Below are positions 1 to 8,752 of a stretch of DNA of 64,000 nt, piece after piece. The DNA is taken from contig JAFSTB010000004.1 of assembly GCA_017450685.1 (NCBI GenBank), forward strand, positions 18,774 through 82,773. The letters are read 5' to 3'. The position numbers and the translations under genes are program-made. The DNA comes from Paludibacteraceae bacterium. GTDB taxonomy: Bacteria; Bacteroidota; Bacteroidia; Bacteroidales; Paludibacteraceae. Each line of letters starts with the position of its first letter. Within the stretch, counting starts at the first letter, position 1. Below the pieces are notes generated by a model. That model did no database searches and was not told where the DNA came from. It saw only the letters and a program-made list of their open reading frames with translations.

Positions 1-610
1 CTAATGCTTTGAGCAGAGCCGGTATGGCTATCGCGCCTACGGAGTTGATGCCGTCCACCACCACTTTGAGTCCGCTTTGTGCTATGGCTTCACGATTGAC
101 CAATGGCAATGCAAGGACGCGCTCTATATGGTGTGGCAGGTAGTCTTTTTGTGTGTATTGTCCTAAGTGGTCCACGTCGGCGAAGACAAAATCGTCTTTT
201 TCGGCTATGGCGAGTACGGCTTTTCCTTCTTTGTCGTTGAGGAACTCACCGTTTTCGTTGAGCAGTTTGAGTGCGTTCCATTGTTTGGGGTTATGGCTGG
301 CAGTGAGTATGATACCGCCTGCTGCTTTTTCTGCTGTGACAGCCAGTTCGGTGGTGGGTGTGGTGGCAAGACCTATGTCGGTGACGTTCATACCCATAGC
401 CATCAGTGTGCCTGTCACTATCTGTTGCACCATCTGTCCGGAGATGCGTGCGTCTCTACCGACTACGATGGTGTTATTGTGCGGCATTGTCTGTTGTCGC
501 CACGTGGCGTATGCAGCGGTGAATCGCACTAAATCGAGGGCATTGAGTCCTTCTCCCACGCGACCGCCGATGGTGCCGCGTATGCCTGATATACTTTTAA
601 CTAAACTCAT
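1..610 (-). CDS. glmM: Phosphoglucosamine mutase / phosphohexomutase, N-terminal part (runs off left edge)
   Basis: The first ~203 residues of an alpha-D-phosphohexomutase that interconverts sugar 6- and 1-phosphates, most likely glucosamine phosphate for cell-wall precursors. The frame is open to the window edge, so the C-terminal half is missing here. Visible signatures are the N-terminal ISGIRGTIGG segment at residues 7-16 and the catalytic phosphoserine loop TASHNP at residues 103-108 (Ser105 is the phospho-acceptor). The start is the ATG at 608-610. Two small lipoprotein genes and rmlA lie upstream in the same direction, suggesting an envelope-sugar operon. Glucosamine versus mannose/glucose specificity cannot be decided without the C-terminal sugar-binding loop, so the symbol is the likeliest choice, not proven. 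Confidence 0.85.
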   Translation of the reverse strand, partial: MSLVKSISGIRGTIGGRVGEGLNALDLVRFTAAYATWRQQTMPHNNTIVVGRDARISGQMVQQIVTGTLMAMGMNVTDIGLATTPTTELAVTAEKAAGGIILTASHNPKQWNALKLLNENGEFLNDKEGKAVLAIAEKDDFVFADVDHLGQYTQKDYLPHHIERVLALPLVNREAIAQSGLKVVVDGINSVGAIAIPALLKAL

Positions 611-614
611 ATCT

Positions 615-1172
615 TTACGGTCGTTTTGTTACTTTGAGGTCATAGACGTATGGTGTTACCGAGGCGTTATCGTTGGTAAAGCCTGCGGTGCTGGGGCATA
701 TGATACGACATTCATATCCTGAGCGTCCCATTTCGAGAATGGCCAAATGCCAAGCGGGACAACTATTGGTGGCAGTGGCATCACCCAGAACGAGTGTGAT
801 AGGGTCACCGCCGTCGTCGGTAGTCCAATAACTGATAGTGTCGGTATAGGCATCCAAGCCGTATTTGCGGTAGCGTATGTTGATACGGTCGCCTGCCACT
901 AATGGTGTGGCAGTGCTGTCAACGGGTGAGGTGAGGTGGTAGTAGAGATAGTCGTAGCCGTCTAAGGCTATATAGTCTTTTTCTCCCCATCTCTCCCCGT
1001 TTTTCACGTCGGGTGCATTCCTTAAAACGCGTATGCCTTCGCGGCTTATGTAGTTTTCTATTTTTTTCTTTTCGCGTTTGATTTGTTTGGAATAGGTCTG
1101 TCCTTTGCAACTGATAAGCATACAGATAGAGACTGTTATAAGCGCGATGAGAGTCAGCGTTTTTGTTTTCAT
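615..1172 (-). CDS. DUF4827-like FKBP-fold lipoprotein
   Basis: A 185-residue predicted lipoprotein. The signal peptide has a hydrophobic core and a lipobox MLISC, so Cys22 would be lipidated. A lysine-rich helix (about residues 28-45) is followed by a compact domain with the pattern of an FKBP-like fold (GDRINIRYRKYGL, then a WHLAILEMGRSGYECRIICP segment and a final YVYDLKV strand). This resembles the DUF4827 lipoproteins that sit beside phosphoglucosamine mutase genes in Bacteroidales. No prolyl-isomerase activity can be inferred. It lies 4 nt upstream of the glmM start, so co-transcription is likely. Confidence 0.75.
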   Translation of the reverse strand: MKTKTLTLIALITVSICMLISCKGQTYSKQIKREKKKIENYISREGIRVLRNAPDVKNGERWGEKDYIALDGYDYLYYHLTSPVDSTATPLVAGDRINIRYRKYGLDAYTDTISYWTTDDGGDPITLVLGDATATNSCPAWHLAILEMGRSGYECRIICPSTAGFTNDNASVTPYVYDLKVTKRP

Positions 1173-1193
1173 TATGTGTAATGTTATGTCGTT

Positions 1194-1706
1194 TTATTCC
1201 GTTATTTGCAGTTCCACTCTTATGTTGGTGTATGGTGGAATGTCGGTGCTTCCTGTAGTGCCGTATGCTTTGTACCACGGTGCTATAATACTGACGGCGG
1301 TAAGGTGTTGCATTTCGGACAGGATGTCAGCAACGGCTTCTATCTCTTGTTCTTTGCCGCAGGTGAGTGAGGTGTGTCGGTCCTCCACTAAAGTATTGTC
1401 TAACAGGTAGGTGCGTATGTGTGCTTGTACCGTCTCACCTTCTTTAAGCGGTTGTTTGTTATGTGTTAGTCCTTTTATCCAGCAGCCGTTTTCCATTTGC
1501 ACATATCCTGCTTTGGCGTAGTGCATCAGTTGTCGGTCGGCTTCTTGTGCCATACGCTGGTTCAGTTCGATGAGAGCGAGCACGTTATCGTCGGTTTTGT
1601 GCTCTTGTCGGTTGTGTCTGATGGGTTGTTGCGGTTGTGTTTTTGAGCAGGCGGATAGGGCGATGACGAGTGTCAGGGTCAATACTATGTTAAGCCATTG
1701 GCGCAT
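1194..1706 (-). CDS. FKBP-like (GldI-type) lipoprotein
   Basis: A 170-residue predicted lipoprotein with a short hydrophobic signal and lipobox ALSAC (Cys20). The mature part has a helical stretch and then an FKBP-like core: the GETVQAHIRTYLLDNT strand pair, the APWYKAYGTTG flap region and the terminal strand PYTNIRVELQI, which is how FKBP-type prolyl isomerases of the GldI/MIP kind end. It is probably an outer- or periplasmic-membrane-anchored folding factor. It sits between rmlA and the DUF4827-like lipoprotein on the same strand, which suggests a duplicated FKBP-fold pair. The catalytic aromatic pocket is only partly recognisable, so enzymatic activity is uncertain. Confidence 0.65.
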   Translation of the reverse strand: MRQWLNIVLTLTLVIALSACSKTQPQQPIRHNRQEHKTDDNVLALIELNQRMAQEADRQLMHYAKAGYVQMENGCWIKGLTHNKQPLKEGETVQAHIRTYLLDNTLVEDRHTSLTCGKEQEIEAVADILSEMQHLTAVSIIAPWYKAYGTTGSTDIPPYTNIRVELQITE

Positions 1707-1709
1707 AGG

Positions 1710-2663
1710 TTATTTGGCTAAATGTTCCAAGTATCTGCCGTAGGCTGTTTTTATCTTTTTGCCAAGGTCTTTGAGTTGGTTGGTGGTTATCCATCCGTTT
1801 CGCCATGCTATTTCTTCGATGCACGCCACATAGAAGCCTTGTCTGTTTTGAATGGTTGCGATGAAGTTACCTGCTTCCAACAGGCTGTCGCAATTGCCGG
1901 TGTCGAGCCATGCGAATCCTCTGCCGAAGAGTTTGACTTGCAGTGTCCCTTCGTTGAGGTAAAGTCGGTTGAGGTCGGTTATCTCATATTCTCCTCTGGC
2001 TGATGGTTGTAGTGCTGCGGCTTTGTCGCAAACGGTGTTGTCGTAGAAGTATAGTCCGGGAACGGCGTAGTTGCTTTTGGGTTGTGCGGGTTTTTCTTCG
2101 AGCGATAGTACTTTGCCTTGTTGGTCGAACTCCACCACACCGTATGCTCTTGGGTCGCTCACCTCGTAGCCGAAGATGCAGGCACCTTTGCCTATTGTTT
2201 GGCTTTGTGCTTTGAGGTCGCTCATTGTCACTGCATGTTTATGTGCGGGATTGGGTTGGTCGGGCAACTCATGGTTAGGGTCGAGAGCAAGAACGGCTGA
2301 ACGCAACATTTTGGTGAATCCTTGTCCGTAGAAGAGGTTATCGCCAAGGATAAGGCATCCTGCTTCTTGGTTGAGGAACTCTTTTCCGAGTACGAAGGCT
2401 TGTGCCAATCCGTTAGGCACTTCTTGCACTTTATATTCGAGCCTCATACCCAGTCTTGTTCCGTCGCCGAGCAGTTCGCGGAACATAGGCAGGTCGCGTG
2501 GTGTGGAGATGATGAGTACTTCTCGTATGCCTGCTAACATAAGTGTGGAGAGCGGGTAGTAGATCATTGGTTTGTCATAGACGGGCATGATCTGTTTGCT
2601 TATCGCTTTGGAGAGCGGATAGAGGCGTGTGGCGCTGCCACCGGCAAGAATGATACCTTTCAT
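1710..2663 (-). CDS. rmlA: Glucose-1-phosphate thymidylyltransferase
   Basis: A 317-residue nucleotidyltransferase joining dTTP and glucose-1-phosphate to give dTDP-glucose, the first step towards dTDP-L-rhamnose and related surface sugars. The N-terminus has the nucleotide-binding signature MKGIILAGGSATRLYPLSK and then SKQIMPVYDKPMIYYPLS; LILGDNLFYG and the FAWLDTGNCDSLLEAGNF segment are also typical. The start was set at the ATG at 2661-2663, because the upstream extension in the same frame has no family similarity and crosses the promoter. The rest of the rml pathway is not in the window. A TACCTTTG promoter lies 38 nt upstream. Confidence 0.92.
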   Translation of the reverse strand: MKGIILAGGSATRLYPLSKAISKQIMPVYDKPMIYYPLSTLMLAGIREVLIISTPRDLPMFRELLGDGTRLGMRLEYKVQEVPNGLAQAFVLGKEFLNQEAGCLILGDNLFYGQGFTKMLRSAVLALDPNHELPDQPNPAHKHAVTMSDLKAQSQTIGKGACIFGYEVSDPRAYGVVEFDQQGKVLSLEEKPAQPKSNYAVPGLYFYDNTVCDKAAALQPSARGEYEITDLNRLYLNEGTLQVKLFGRGFAWLDTGNCDSLLEAGNFIATIQNRQGFYVACIEEIAWRNGWITTNQLKDLGKKIKTAYGRYLEHLAK

Positions 2664-2701
2664 ATTGTTGTAGTTTTTAAGTGAGGTGTCTATTGAGCGC
2701 A

Positions 2702-2733
2702 CAAAGGTACAACCTTTTGCGTGATTGTGCAAA
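2702..2733 (-). promoter_or_regulatory. Bacteroidota-type promoter of the rmlA unit
   Basis: Read on the minus strand, -33 box TTTG (2730-2733) inside TTTGCACAATC and -7 box TACCTTTG (2702-2709), separated by exactly 20 nt. This matches the sigma-ABfr consensus. Confidence 0.8.
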
Positions 2734-2749
2734 ATTGTTAGCAAAAAGC

Positions 2750-3634
2750 CTATTGCGGGGTGTTGGTTACGGAGAAGTCCAAGTATGGTGCAAGGCGTTT
2801 CTTTTCTTTGTCTGTCAAGGGTAGGGAGTTGAGGTCTTTTATGGAGTGTAGGTGTATGTTTTCGCGTCTTAGTTCGTACAGTGCTTTGGCTTGAGTGAAG
2901 TTGAGGTACGGATGTTTTTGCAGTTGTTTGACGGATGCGTTATTCACTTTGAGTTGTGTTATGAGAGTGGTGTCGGCAGTGAGGTGAGGTATGATGGAGT
3001 CCCACTCGGCGTAGTCGATGTCGGTTATTTCGCGCACTTGTTCGGCATTATGGTAGCCGCCTAAGGCGTTTCTGTATTTGAGTATCTGTATAGCGGTGTA
3101 CAGACCTATGCCTTTGATAAATTGGAGTGAGGCGGTGTCGGCAGTGTTCAGTTCGATGATGGTGTCGCGTTTTAGGTGAGAAGGTTGGTGGAAGCGTGTT
3201 GAGTCGAAGGGTGTGGTATCTGTAGTCAGAGTGTCGCGTTCGGGCAATGAGTCGGGAAGAAGGATGTACGGTTCGAGTGCGTGGAAGGCACTGTCAGTCA
3301 GTCCGTACAGTCGGCGGAAATGTTTTTTTGAGCGGAACGTGCCGTTTTTGGCTTTGTACTTACGTATGTTGGTTATGTGCCACGGTCGGAGTCCCAGTTG
3401 CCGAAGGGTGATGCTGTCTGCCGTGTTAGGGTCGAAGGGTTGCAGATGAAGTGTGATAGTGTCGCGCGAGTATAACGGCTTTGTTTTGGTGACAAGGCTA
3501 TCGGGTACGGGAGTAGGCTCGTGGGCAGGTTGCGGATTGGGTAGCAGATAGATGATACCTTCTAACAGACAGACAGTTAGAAGCAGGATGAGCAGTCCTA
3601 TTATTTGTTTGCGCAGAAGGATAGGTTCGTTCAT
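2750..3634 (-). CDS. Helix-hairpin-helix (ComEA-like) membrane-anchored protein
   Basis: A 294-residue protein with one N-terminal hydrophobic segment (about residues 8-32) and a long soluble part containing several helix-hairpin-helix units. One is clear: ELNTADTASLQFIKGIGLYTAIQILKYR carries the NTA...L...KGIG signature of ComEA-type DNA-binding HhH motifs. Others (FDPNTADSITLRQLGL and VNNASVKQLQKHPYLNFTQAKAL) are weaker. It overlaps the xseA stop by 4 nt (ATGA) and sits in the same unit as xseA and comEC, consistent with DNA handling at the membrane. Binding to double-stranded DNA is inferred from the family. Confidence 0.75.
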   Translation of the reverse strand: MNEPILLRKQIIGLLILLLTVCLLEGIIYLLPNPQPAHEPTPVPDSLVTKTKPLYSRDTITLHLQPFDPNTADSITLRQLGLRPWHITNIRKYKAKNGTFRSKKHFRRLYGLTDSAFHALEPYILLPDSLPERDTLTTDTTPFDSTRFHQPSHLKRDTIIELNTADTASLQFIKGIGLYTAIQILKYRNALGGYHNAEQVREITDIDYAEWDSIIPHLTADTTLITQLKVNNASVKQLQKHPYLNFTQAKALYELRRENIHLHSIKDLNSLPLTDKEKKRLAPYLDFSVTNTPQ

Positions 3635-4728
3635 ATTGCTATATTGTCGATAGTGGAACGGATAACACCTTTTTGCAGGTGAGTGGTGATTGTCTGTCCG
3701 GTCGTCAGTTGTGTGCTATCTCTTACTATCTGTCCGTTGCAGGTGGTGAGTGAGTAGCCTAAGCGGTATATTCTTTCGGGTGAGCATAGTTCCAATCGTT
3801 GCCGCAACATCTGTATGCGGTGTTTTTTGATTAGCAGTTGTCGTTCATACACTTGTGTTAGTCGTTGTCGGAGTCGGGTTATATGTTCGGCTTGTTCGTT
3901 TAGTCGGTTGATAAGGAAGTCGGCTACGGCTGTAGGTGTTTTCAGTGTCATGTGTGCTATTTGGTCTAAAATGCTGACATCTCTGGTGTGTCCAATACCT
4001 GTCAGTATGGGCAGAGGGAATTGTGCGCAAGTGGTGGCGAGCAGATAACTGTCGAAGCACCCTAAGTCGGTGGTGGCACCTCCGCCGCGGATGATGACCA
4101 CCGCGTCGTAGTCGTTCTTATGTAAGGCTATGGTGTTCAGCACTTTTATGATACTTTGTTCTGCTTTTTCGCCTTGCATAATGGCCGGGTATAGTGTAGT
4201 GAGGAAGCGGAAGTGAGACAGTTGCAGTTGGTGTGTGAAGTCGCCGTATCCGGCTGCTTCGGCGGCAGAGATGACGGCTATACGTTGGGTGAGGGTAGGC
4301 AGAGAGAGTTGTTGCTGCATATCCCACACACCCTCTTCTTGTAGTCGGCGTATGGTCTCTTGTTTCTGTCGTGCGAGGTCACCGATGGTGTAGCGCGGGT
4401 CGATACCTACGATGTTCAGGCTCAGTCCATAGATGGGGTGAAAACCGACTTCTGTCTCCACGAGCACTTGCATACCTGTTTGCAGTCTTTCGCCTGTCTC
4501 TTCTGCGAAGTAGGCTGAGAGCATAGGGTAGAGGCTTGCCCAGCATGTGGCGCGCATCTTAGCGGCATAGATACCGTTGGGCGCTTTTTCCGCTAACTCC
4601 CAATAACTATGTCCGTTGCGAACCATCAGTGAGGCTATCTCCGCTCTGACCCAGTAGGTGTTGTATTTAAGGGGTGATAGGGCTGCTTGTATGGCGTAGG
4701 CTAATTCAGATAGAGAGAACTGTTTCAT
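3631..4728 (-). CDS. xseA: Exodeoxyribonuclease VII large subunit
   Basis: A 365-residue catalytic subunit of exonuclease VII, which degrades single-stranded DNA in both directions. The N-terminal OB-fold (about residues 1-100, with YWVRAEIASL and CWAS) is followed by the catalytic domain with RIAVISAAEAAGYGDF, VVIIRGGGATTDLGCFDSYLLA and LPILTGIGHTRDVSILD. The start is the ATG at 4726-4728, giving the canonical MKQFSLSELA beginning and a 4-nt overlap with the comEC stop. The protein is shorter than the usual ~400-450 residues, mainly in the C-terminal coiled coil. The small subunit is encoded 25 kb away (29483-29656). Confidence 0.93.
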   Translation of the reverse strand: MKQFSLSELAYAIQAALSPLKYNTYWVRAEIASLMVRNGHSYWELAEKAPNGIYAAKMRATCWASLYPMLSAYFAEETGERLQTGMQVLVETEVGFHPIYGLSLNIVGIDPRYTIGDLARQKQETIRRLQEEGVWDMQQQLSLPTLTQRIAVISAAEAAGYGDFTHQLQLSHFRFLTTLYPAIMQGEKAEQSIIKVLNTIALHKNDYDAVVIIRGGGATTDLGCFDSYLLATTCAQFPLPILTGIGHTRDVSILDQIAHMTLKTPTAVADFLINRLNEQAEHITRLRQRLTQVYERQLLIKKHRIQMLRQRLELCSPERIYRLGYSLTTCNGQIVRDSTQLTTGQTITTHLQKGVIRSTIDNIAI

Positions 4729-6089
4729 TGTGTTATGCGTCTTAACATTATGGTTGCTAAAATGATGATGGTGTACATTGCTATAAGGTGTCCTTCGTCG
4801 GCTAACCCATCGCTGACTGCAAAAGGCAGTTGTTCGATGTGGTGTATGTAGTTGTTCATCAGGTGTGTAAGGTGTTGCAATACCCATCCGATGGCGGTAC
4901 CTATGAACGGTAGCCACCCGATGGTGAAGAGCAGAAAAGCACCTTCGACAAGGATAGTGGTGAGGGGTAGGACGGTGAGGTTGGTGAGCAAAAAATAGTG
5001 GCTTACCTGGTGGAAGTAGTACAGGCTGAGCGGCATAGTGCCTAAGGTGGCTGCCACGGATACCGTTATTAGTGTGCGTATGTAGTTGGCAATAGTGTAC
5101 CAGTGTCCGTGCAATCCGTAGAGCGGGAACAGTCGTCTTAGTGAAGGTTCGATTAGCAGTATGGCGGCCACGGCTGCGAACGACAGTTGCAGACTGATGG
5201 AATAGAGGTCTTGTGGCCGGAAAAAGAGGATGAAGAAGGCTGCCGCAATCAGTGTGTTCATAGAGAAGGGCTGTCGGTGTAGAACGCGTGCTATCTCCAC
5301 TAATGCTATCATTATCACGCTTCGTGTTACTGACGGACTCCAGCCTGTGAGTGCGGCATACGCCACCATTGAAGCGATAATAACGCCGCTAAGCAGAAAT
5401 TTATGTAAGCGATTGGCATAGAGTGGTTTGAAGCGGCGGAAGAGAGTGAAGAGCCACAGTACCACCATATAGACGATGCCGGTGTGTAAGCCGCTGACGG
5501 CTAATATATGTGCTGCTCCCGACCGCTGAAAACTTTGGCGTATGTCGGGGTCTAACTCTTCTCTGTAGCCTAAGGTCATTGCGCTAAGCACGCTATGTTC
5601 GTTGCCTGTTATGCCCACTTCTTTGTATCTAAGCATCAGTCGGTGTCGCAGGGCTTGGGCATCTCTTATCGTCACTTGACACTTGTTGGCAGTGATCCAA
5701 CGTCGGCTATTGGCGTAGCCTGTGCCGCTTATACCTTTGCGTAAGAGGTATTGTTGGTAGTCGAAACTGCTGATGGAGTCAGCCTTATGCCATTGGGTAT
5801 AGACCCATAGAGTGTCGCCGCGTTCGGGCATAGGACGAAGGCTGTCTTTGCGTATATATAAATAGGTGTGTTTGTGCTCATTGAGCAGGCTCACTTCATA
5901 TCGCCATGTCTTTTCTCTTTCCACTGCGTAGTCTTCCACCGCCACTTTATACCATTGAGCGGTGTCGGTCCAAGCGACCTGTTCTGCGTGTTGTCCCCAT
6001 TGCGGAATGACACCGTATGATGACAAGAGAATGAGTGCTATCAGTGGTAGTAGCAACCACAGCATCGGTATGGAGGTGAGCCACCGCAA
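4725..6089 (-). CDS. comEC: ComEC/Rec2-family membrane protein, short form
   Basis: A 454-residue polytopic membrane protein. Two N-terminal hydrophobic stretches are followed by a periplasmic OB-like part (about residues 30-150) and then the ComEC/Rec2 competence domain with many transmembrane helices; SGAAHILAVSGLHTG is the family hallmark. In naturally competent bacteria ComEC forms the inner-membrane DNA channel. The C-terminal metallo-beta-lactamase-like nuclease domain of full-length ComEC is absent and no second gene supplies it here. Its position with an HhH protein and xseA is consistent with DNA uptake or processing, but competence itself is not demonstrated. Confidence 0.88.
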   Translation of the reverse strand: MRWLTSIPMLWLLLPLIALILLSSYGVIPQWGQHAEQVAWTDTAQWYKVAVEDYAVEREKTWRYEVSLLNEHKHTYLYIRKDSLRPMPERGDTLWVYTQWHKADSISSFDYQQYLLRKGISGTGYANSRRWITANKCQVTIRDAQALRHRLMLRYKEVGITGNEHSVLSAMTLGYREELDPDIRQSFQRSGAAHILAVSGLHTGIVYMVVLWLFTLFRRFKPLYANRLHKFLLSGVIIASMVAYAALTGWSPSVTRSVIMIALVEIARVLHRQPFSMNTLIAAAFFILFFRPQDLYSISLQLSFAAVAAILLIEPSLRRLFPLYGLHGHWYTIANYIRTLITVSVAATLGTMPLSLYYFHQVSHYFLLTNLTVLPLTTILVEGAFLLFTIGWLPFIGTAIGWVLQHLTHLMNNYIHHIEQLPFAVSDGLADEGHLIAMYTIIILATIMLRRITQ

Positions 6090-6091
6090 GA

Positions 6092-6739
6092 CTAACAGTT
6101 TTTCATTTGGTGTATGACTTCTTGTCTGTCTTTGGCACCGAAGACTGCGCTACCTGCCACCAGTACGTCGGCACCTGCATCGAACACCTCTTTGGCATTC
6201 TTGAGATGTATGCCGCCGTCCACTTCCAGCAGTGTGGGCAGGTGGCGTTCATCTATCCATTGTCTTACACGCCGTATCTTGTTCAGCGTTTCGGGTATGA
6301 ACGACTGTCCGCCAAAACCTGCATAGACGGACATAAGCAGCACCATATCCACTTGGTCTAAATATGGCAGGAGTCGTTCTTCGCTGATGTCGGGGTTGAT
6401 GGTGAGGCAGGTACGCACATGCTTTTGGCGTATGAGTCGCACTATGGGCATAGGGTCGTCCACCGCCTCCAAATGGAAACCGACACTCCAAGCACCGGCA
6501 TCGCAAAAACGCTCTACATATTTCTCTGGGTGAACGATCATCAGATGTACGTCCAGCGGTTTGGTTGAATAGGCTTTGAGCGGTTTCATCAGCGGAAAGC
6601 CGAAGGATATGTTCGGTACGAAGACACCGTCCATCACATCCACGTGCAACAGGTCGGCTTCACTTTGATTGATGCACTCAATCTCTTGCTTCAAGCAGCC
6701 GAAGTCGGCAGACAAAACAGAAGGAGCAATCCAATGCAT
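6092..6739 (-). CDS. rpe: Ribulose-phosphate 3-epimerase
   Basis: A 215-residue (beta/alpha)8-barrel enzyme interconverting ribulose-5-phosphate and xylulose-5-phosphate in the pentose phosphate pathway. It has the N-terminal APSVLSADF motif, HVDVMDG (metal/catalytic Asp and His), VHLMIVHPEKYV, MSVYAGFGGQ and the phosphate-binding EVDGGI and VAGSAVFG loops. Length is normal for the family. It ends 2 nt before comEC on the same strand. Confidence 0.95.
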   Translation of the reverse strand: MHWIAPSVLSADFGCLKQEIECINQSEADLLHVDVMDGVFVPNISFGFPLMKPLKAYSTKPLDVHLMIVHPEKYVERFCDAGAWSVGFHLEAVDDPMPIVRLIRQKHVRTCLTINPDISEERLLPYLDQVDMVLLMSVYAGFGGQSFIPETLNKIRRVRQWIDERHLPTLLEVDGGIHLKNAKEVFDAGADVLVAGSAVFGAKDRQEVIHQMKNC

Positions 6740-6775
6740 AGAAAAGGATAATTTATGTTCTGACTTAAGGTAGTC

Positions 6776-7156
6776 CTATTGTTTGTATATATTCCATATC
6801 CAGTTCATAGCGATGATAAGTGCTATGATGATGATAGTTAGTTTGTTCCATTTGCGGTGGAAGAGGTTGTATAGCGTCTGTGTACCTTTATGGCAGTCGA
6901 TGAAGAGCCATAAGGGTGCCACTATGGCGAATATGATGACTGCCACCGATAGCGGGTTGAGCATAAGAGCGTCTAACAAATGTCCTTGCAGCAGCAATAC
7001 GAGCACTCTCGTTCCTCCGCATCCGGGGCAGGGGATGCCTGTTGCCCAACGGAAAGGACACACCAACGGCAGATGAAGATAGTGTACGGCTAACACTATT
7101 GCCGCCAACACCATCTCCACTGCCACTAAGAGCCAAAAAGGGCGGTAACGCTGCAT
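6776..7156 (-). CDS. DUF2752 membrane protein
   Basis: A 126-residue protein with three predicted transmembrane helices. The diagnostic DUF2752 motif is CPGCGGTR (about residues 43-50), lying between the first and second helices, followed by LLQGHLLDALMLNP. The role of the family is unknown; the paired cysteines suggest a metal or redox function. It shares one nucleotide with the stop of the TM2-domain gene upstream (TAATG), so the two are translationally coupled, a common arrangement in Bacteroidota. Confidence 0.85.
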   Translation of the reverse strand: MQRYRPFWLLVAVEMVLAAIVLAVHYLHLPLVCPFRWATGIPCPGCGGTRVLVLLLQGHLLDALMLNPLSVAVIIFAIVAPLWLFIDCHKGTQTLYNLFHRKWNKLTIIIIALIIAMNWIWNIYKQ

Positions 7157-7515
7157 TAGAACAAGGATATACCCTGCAGTGCGAGTGCTTCGCGAAGTTT
7201 TTGGAAGTTGTACTCTTTGGTGCGGTCTTGTGCGTTAATCATATCCACTATCCACCAAATATAGCAGCCGCCGCAGGTGAGCAGTTTGAGAATACCCATA
7301 CCCACATCGCCGAGCATAAAACGGTCCACGCCGAGCGAACCGAGCAGGATAGAGATGATGAGTGTAGTGGTGGGGTCAGCGAAGTCAACGCTCTGAGCGT
7401 AGATGAACTTACTCTCGTCCATAGAGAGCAATGCTTGCTTGAGCATCGGCAGTTTGTTGGAGGGCAACATCTTGGCGTATTGTGCCAAGTACATGTCAAC
7501 TTTGTTGGAGTCCAT
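7156..7515 (-). CDS. TM2-domain protein
   Basis: A 119-residue protein: a soluble N-terminal helical part (about residues 1-45), then a TM2 domain made of two transmembrane helices with a tight turn (SILLGSLGVDRFMLGDVGMGILKLLT, then CGGCYIWWIVDMI). The LGVDRFMLG turn is the TM2 signature. The function in bacteria is unknown. It is coupled to the DUF2752 gene by a 1-nt stop/start overlap. Confidence 0.88.
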   Translation of the reverse strand: MDSNKVDMYLAQYAKMLPSNKLPMLKQALLSMDESKFIYAQSVDFADPTTTLIISILLGSLGVDRFMLGDVGMGILKLLTCGGCYIWWIVDMINAQDRTKEYNFQKLREALALQGISLF

Positions 7516-7601
7516 AATAGTGGTAATGAATTAAAAATGAGTAATGTATATATCGAAGAGATATATAGTGGTATGTTATGCTATGTTAAAGGAAGGCAGG
7601 T

Positions 7602-8750
7602 TTATTTTCTTTCTGTTCTTTTTCCGGCGAACAGTTCGTATTTGTTGAAATGGCAAGGCAGTTCTCCGTTGAGCAGCGGTATGCGTTTTGATGGTTTGAG
7701 TCCAATGTGTTTGAGTGCATCTTCGTTGGCAGAGATGATCCATGCCGTTGCACCTTGGAATTGGTGTTTGAGGCATGAGCCTATGTCGGCATACAGTTGC
7801 AGCACATCTTTGTTTTGCGCTAATCGTTCGCCGTATGGCGGATTGAGCATGACGAGTGCTTTGTCGGCGTGTATGTCTCTCAGCTCTTGTATGCGTATCT
7901 GCCTGAGACTGATGTTTTTATGCACGCCTGCCTGTTTGATGTTTCGTTCGGCTGCCTGTATGGCATAATAGCCTGCGTCGCTACCGTAAATATGGTGTGT
8001 GAAGTCGTGTTCTTGTGAGTCGTCGGATGTTATCTCTTCGAAGATGTCTTTTTGGAAGTCGTGCCATCGTTCGAAGGCGAACTGTTTGCGGAAGATGCCC
8101 GGTGGTATGTTTTGCGCTATGAGAGCCGCCTCTATGGGCAGTGTGCCTGACCCGCACATAGGGTCGTAGAAGTCGGATTGTCCGTGCCATCCCGTCAGCA
8201 TTATCAGTCCGGCTGCCAGGGCTTCACTGATAGGTGCTTCGGTGTTGGCAACACGGTAGCCGCGTTTGTGTAGCGACTCACCGCTACTGTCCAAACTGAC
8301 AGTCACTTGTGTGTCGGCTATATGAACGTTGATATAGAGGTCGGGGGCGGTGAGTTGCACTGACGGTCGTATGCCTGCTTTCTCACGCCAGTAGTCGGTA
8401 ATGGCATCTTTGACGCGGTAGGTGACATAGCGCGAGTGTCGGAAAGTGTCGCTATAGACGGTGGCATCGATGGTGAAGGACGTGTCGGAAGACATGAAAA
8501 GCGACCAGTCGATATGTTTGGCTTTTTCATAGACGGTGTCAGCATCGTGAGCCTGAAAAGTGTCTATCGGCACTAAGACGCGTGAAGCGGTGCGCAGGCA
8601 GTAGTTGGCGCGATAGAGCATCCGCATATCGCCTGTGAAAGCCACGGCACGACGCTGTTCGCGTATGTCGCCGGCACCCAAGGCGCGCAACTCGTTGGCT
8701 AAAACAGGTTCTAACCCCTTGAAAGTCTTGGCTATCAGTTCAAAATGCAT
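7602..8750 (-). CDS. rlmL: THUMP-domain rRNA guanine-N2 methyltransferase (RlmL type)
   Basis: A 382-residue class I SAM methyltransferase. The N-terminal THUMP RNA-binding domain (about residues 1-160) is followed by the catalytic domain with YDPMCGSGTLPIEAALIAQN (SAM-binding and substrate loop), GSDAGYYAIQAAERN and the target-base motif LNPPYGERL. This matches the N-terminal methyltransferase half of E. coli RlmL, which makes m2G2445 in 23S rRNA; the second (RlmK) half is absent, as usual outside gammaproteobacteria. It starts 2 nt after the gltX stop. Confidence 0.85.
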   Translation of the reverse strand: MHFELIAKTFKGLEPVLANELRALGAGDIREQRRAVAFTGDMRMLYRANYCLRTASRVLVPIDTFQAHDADTVYEKAKHIDWSLFMSSDTSFTIDATVYSDTFRHSRYVTYRVKDAITDYWREKAGIRPSVQLTAPDLYINVHIADTQVTVSLDSSGESLHKRGYRVANTEAPISEALAAGLIMLTGWHGQSDFYDPMCGSGTLPIEAALIAQNIPPGIFRKQFAFERWHDFQKDIFEEITSDDSQEHDFTHHIYGSDAGYYAIQAAERNIKQAGVHKNISLRQIRIQELRDIHADKALVMLNPPYGERLAQNKDVLQLYADIGSCLKHQFQGATAWIISANEDALKHIGLKPSKRIPLLNGELPCHFNKYELFAGKRTERK

Positions 8751-8752
8751 AC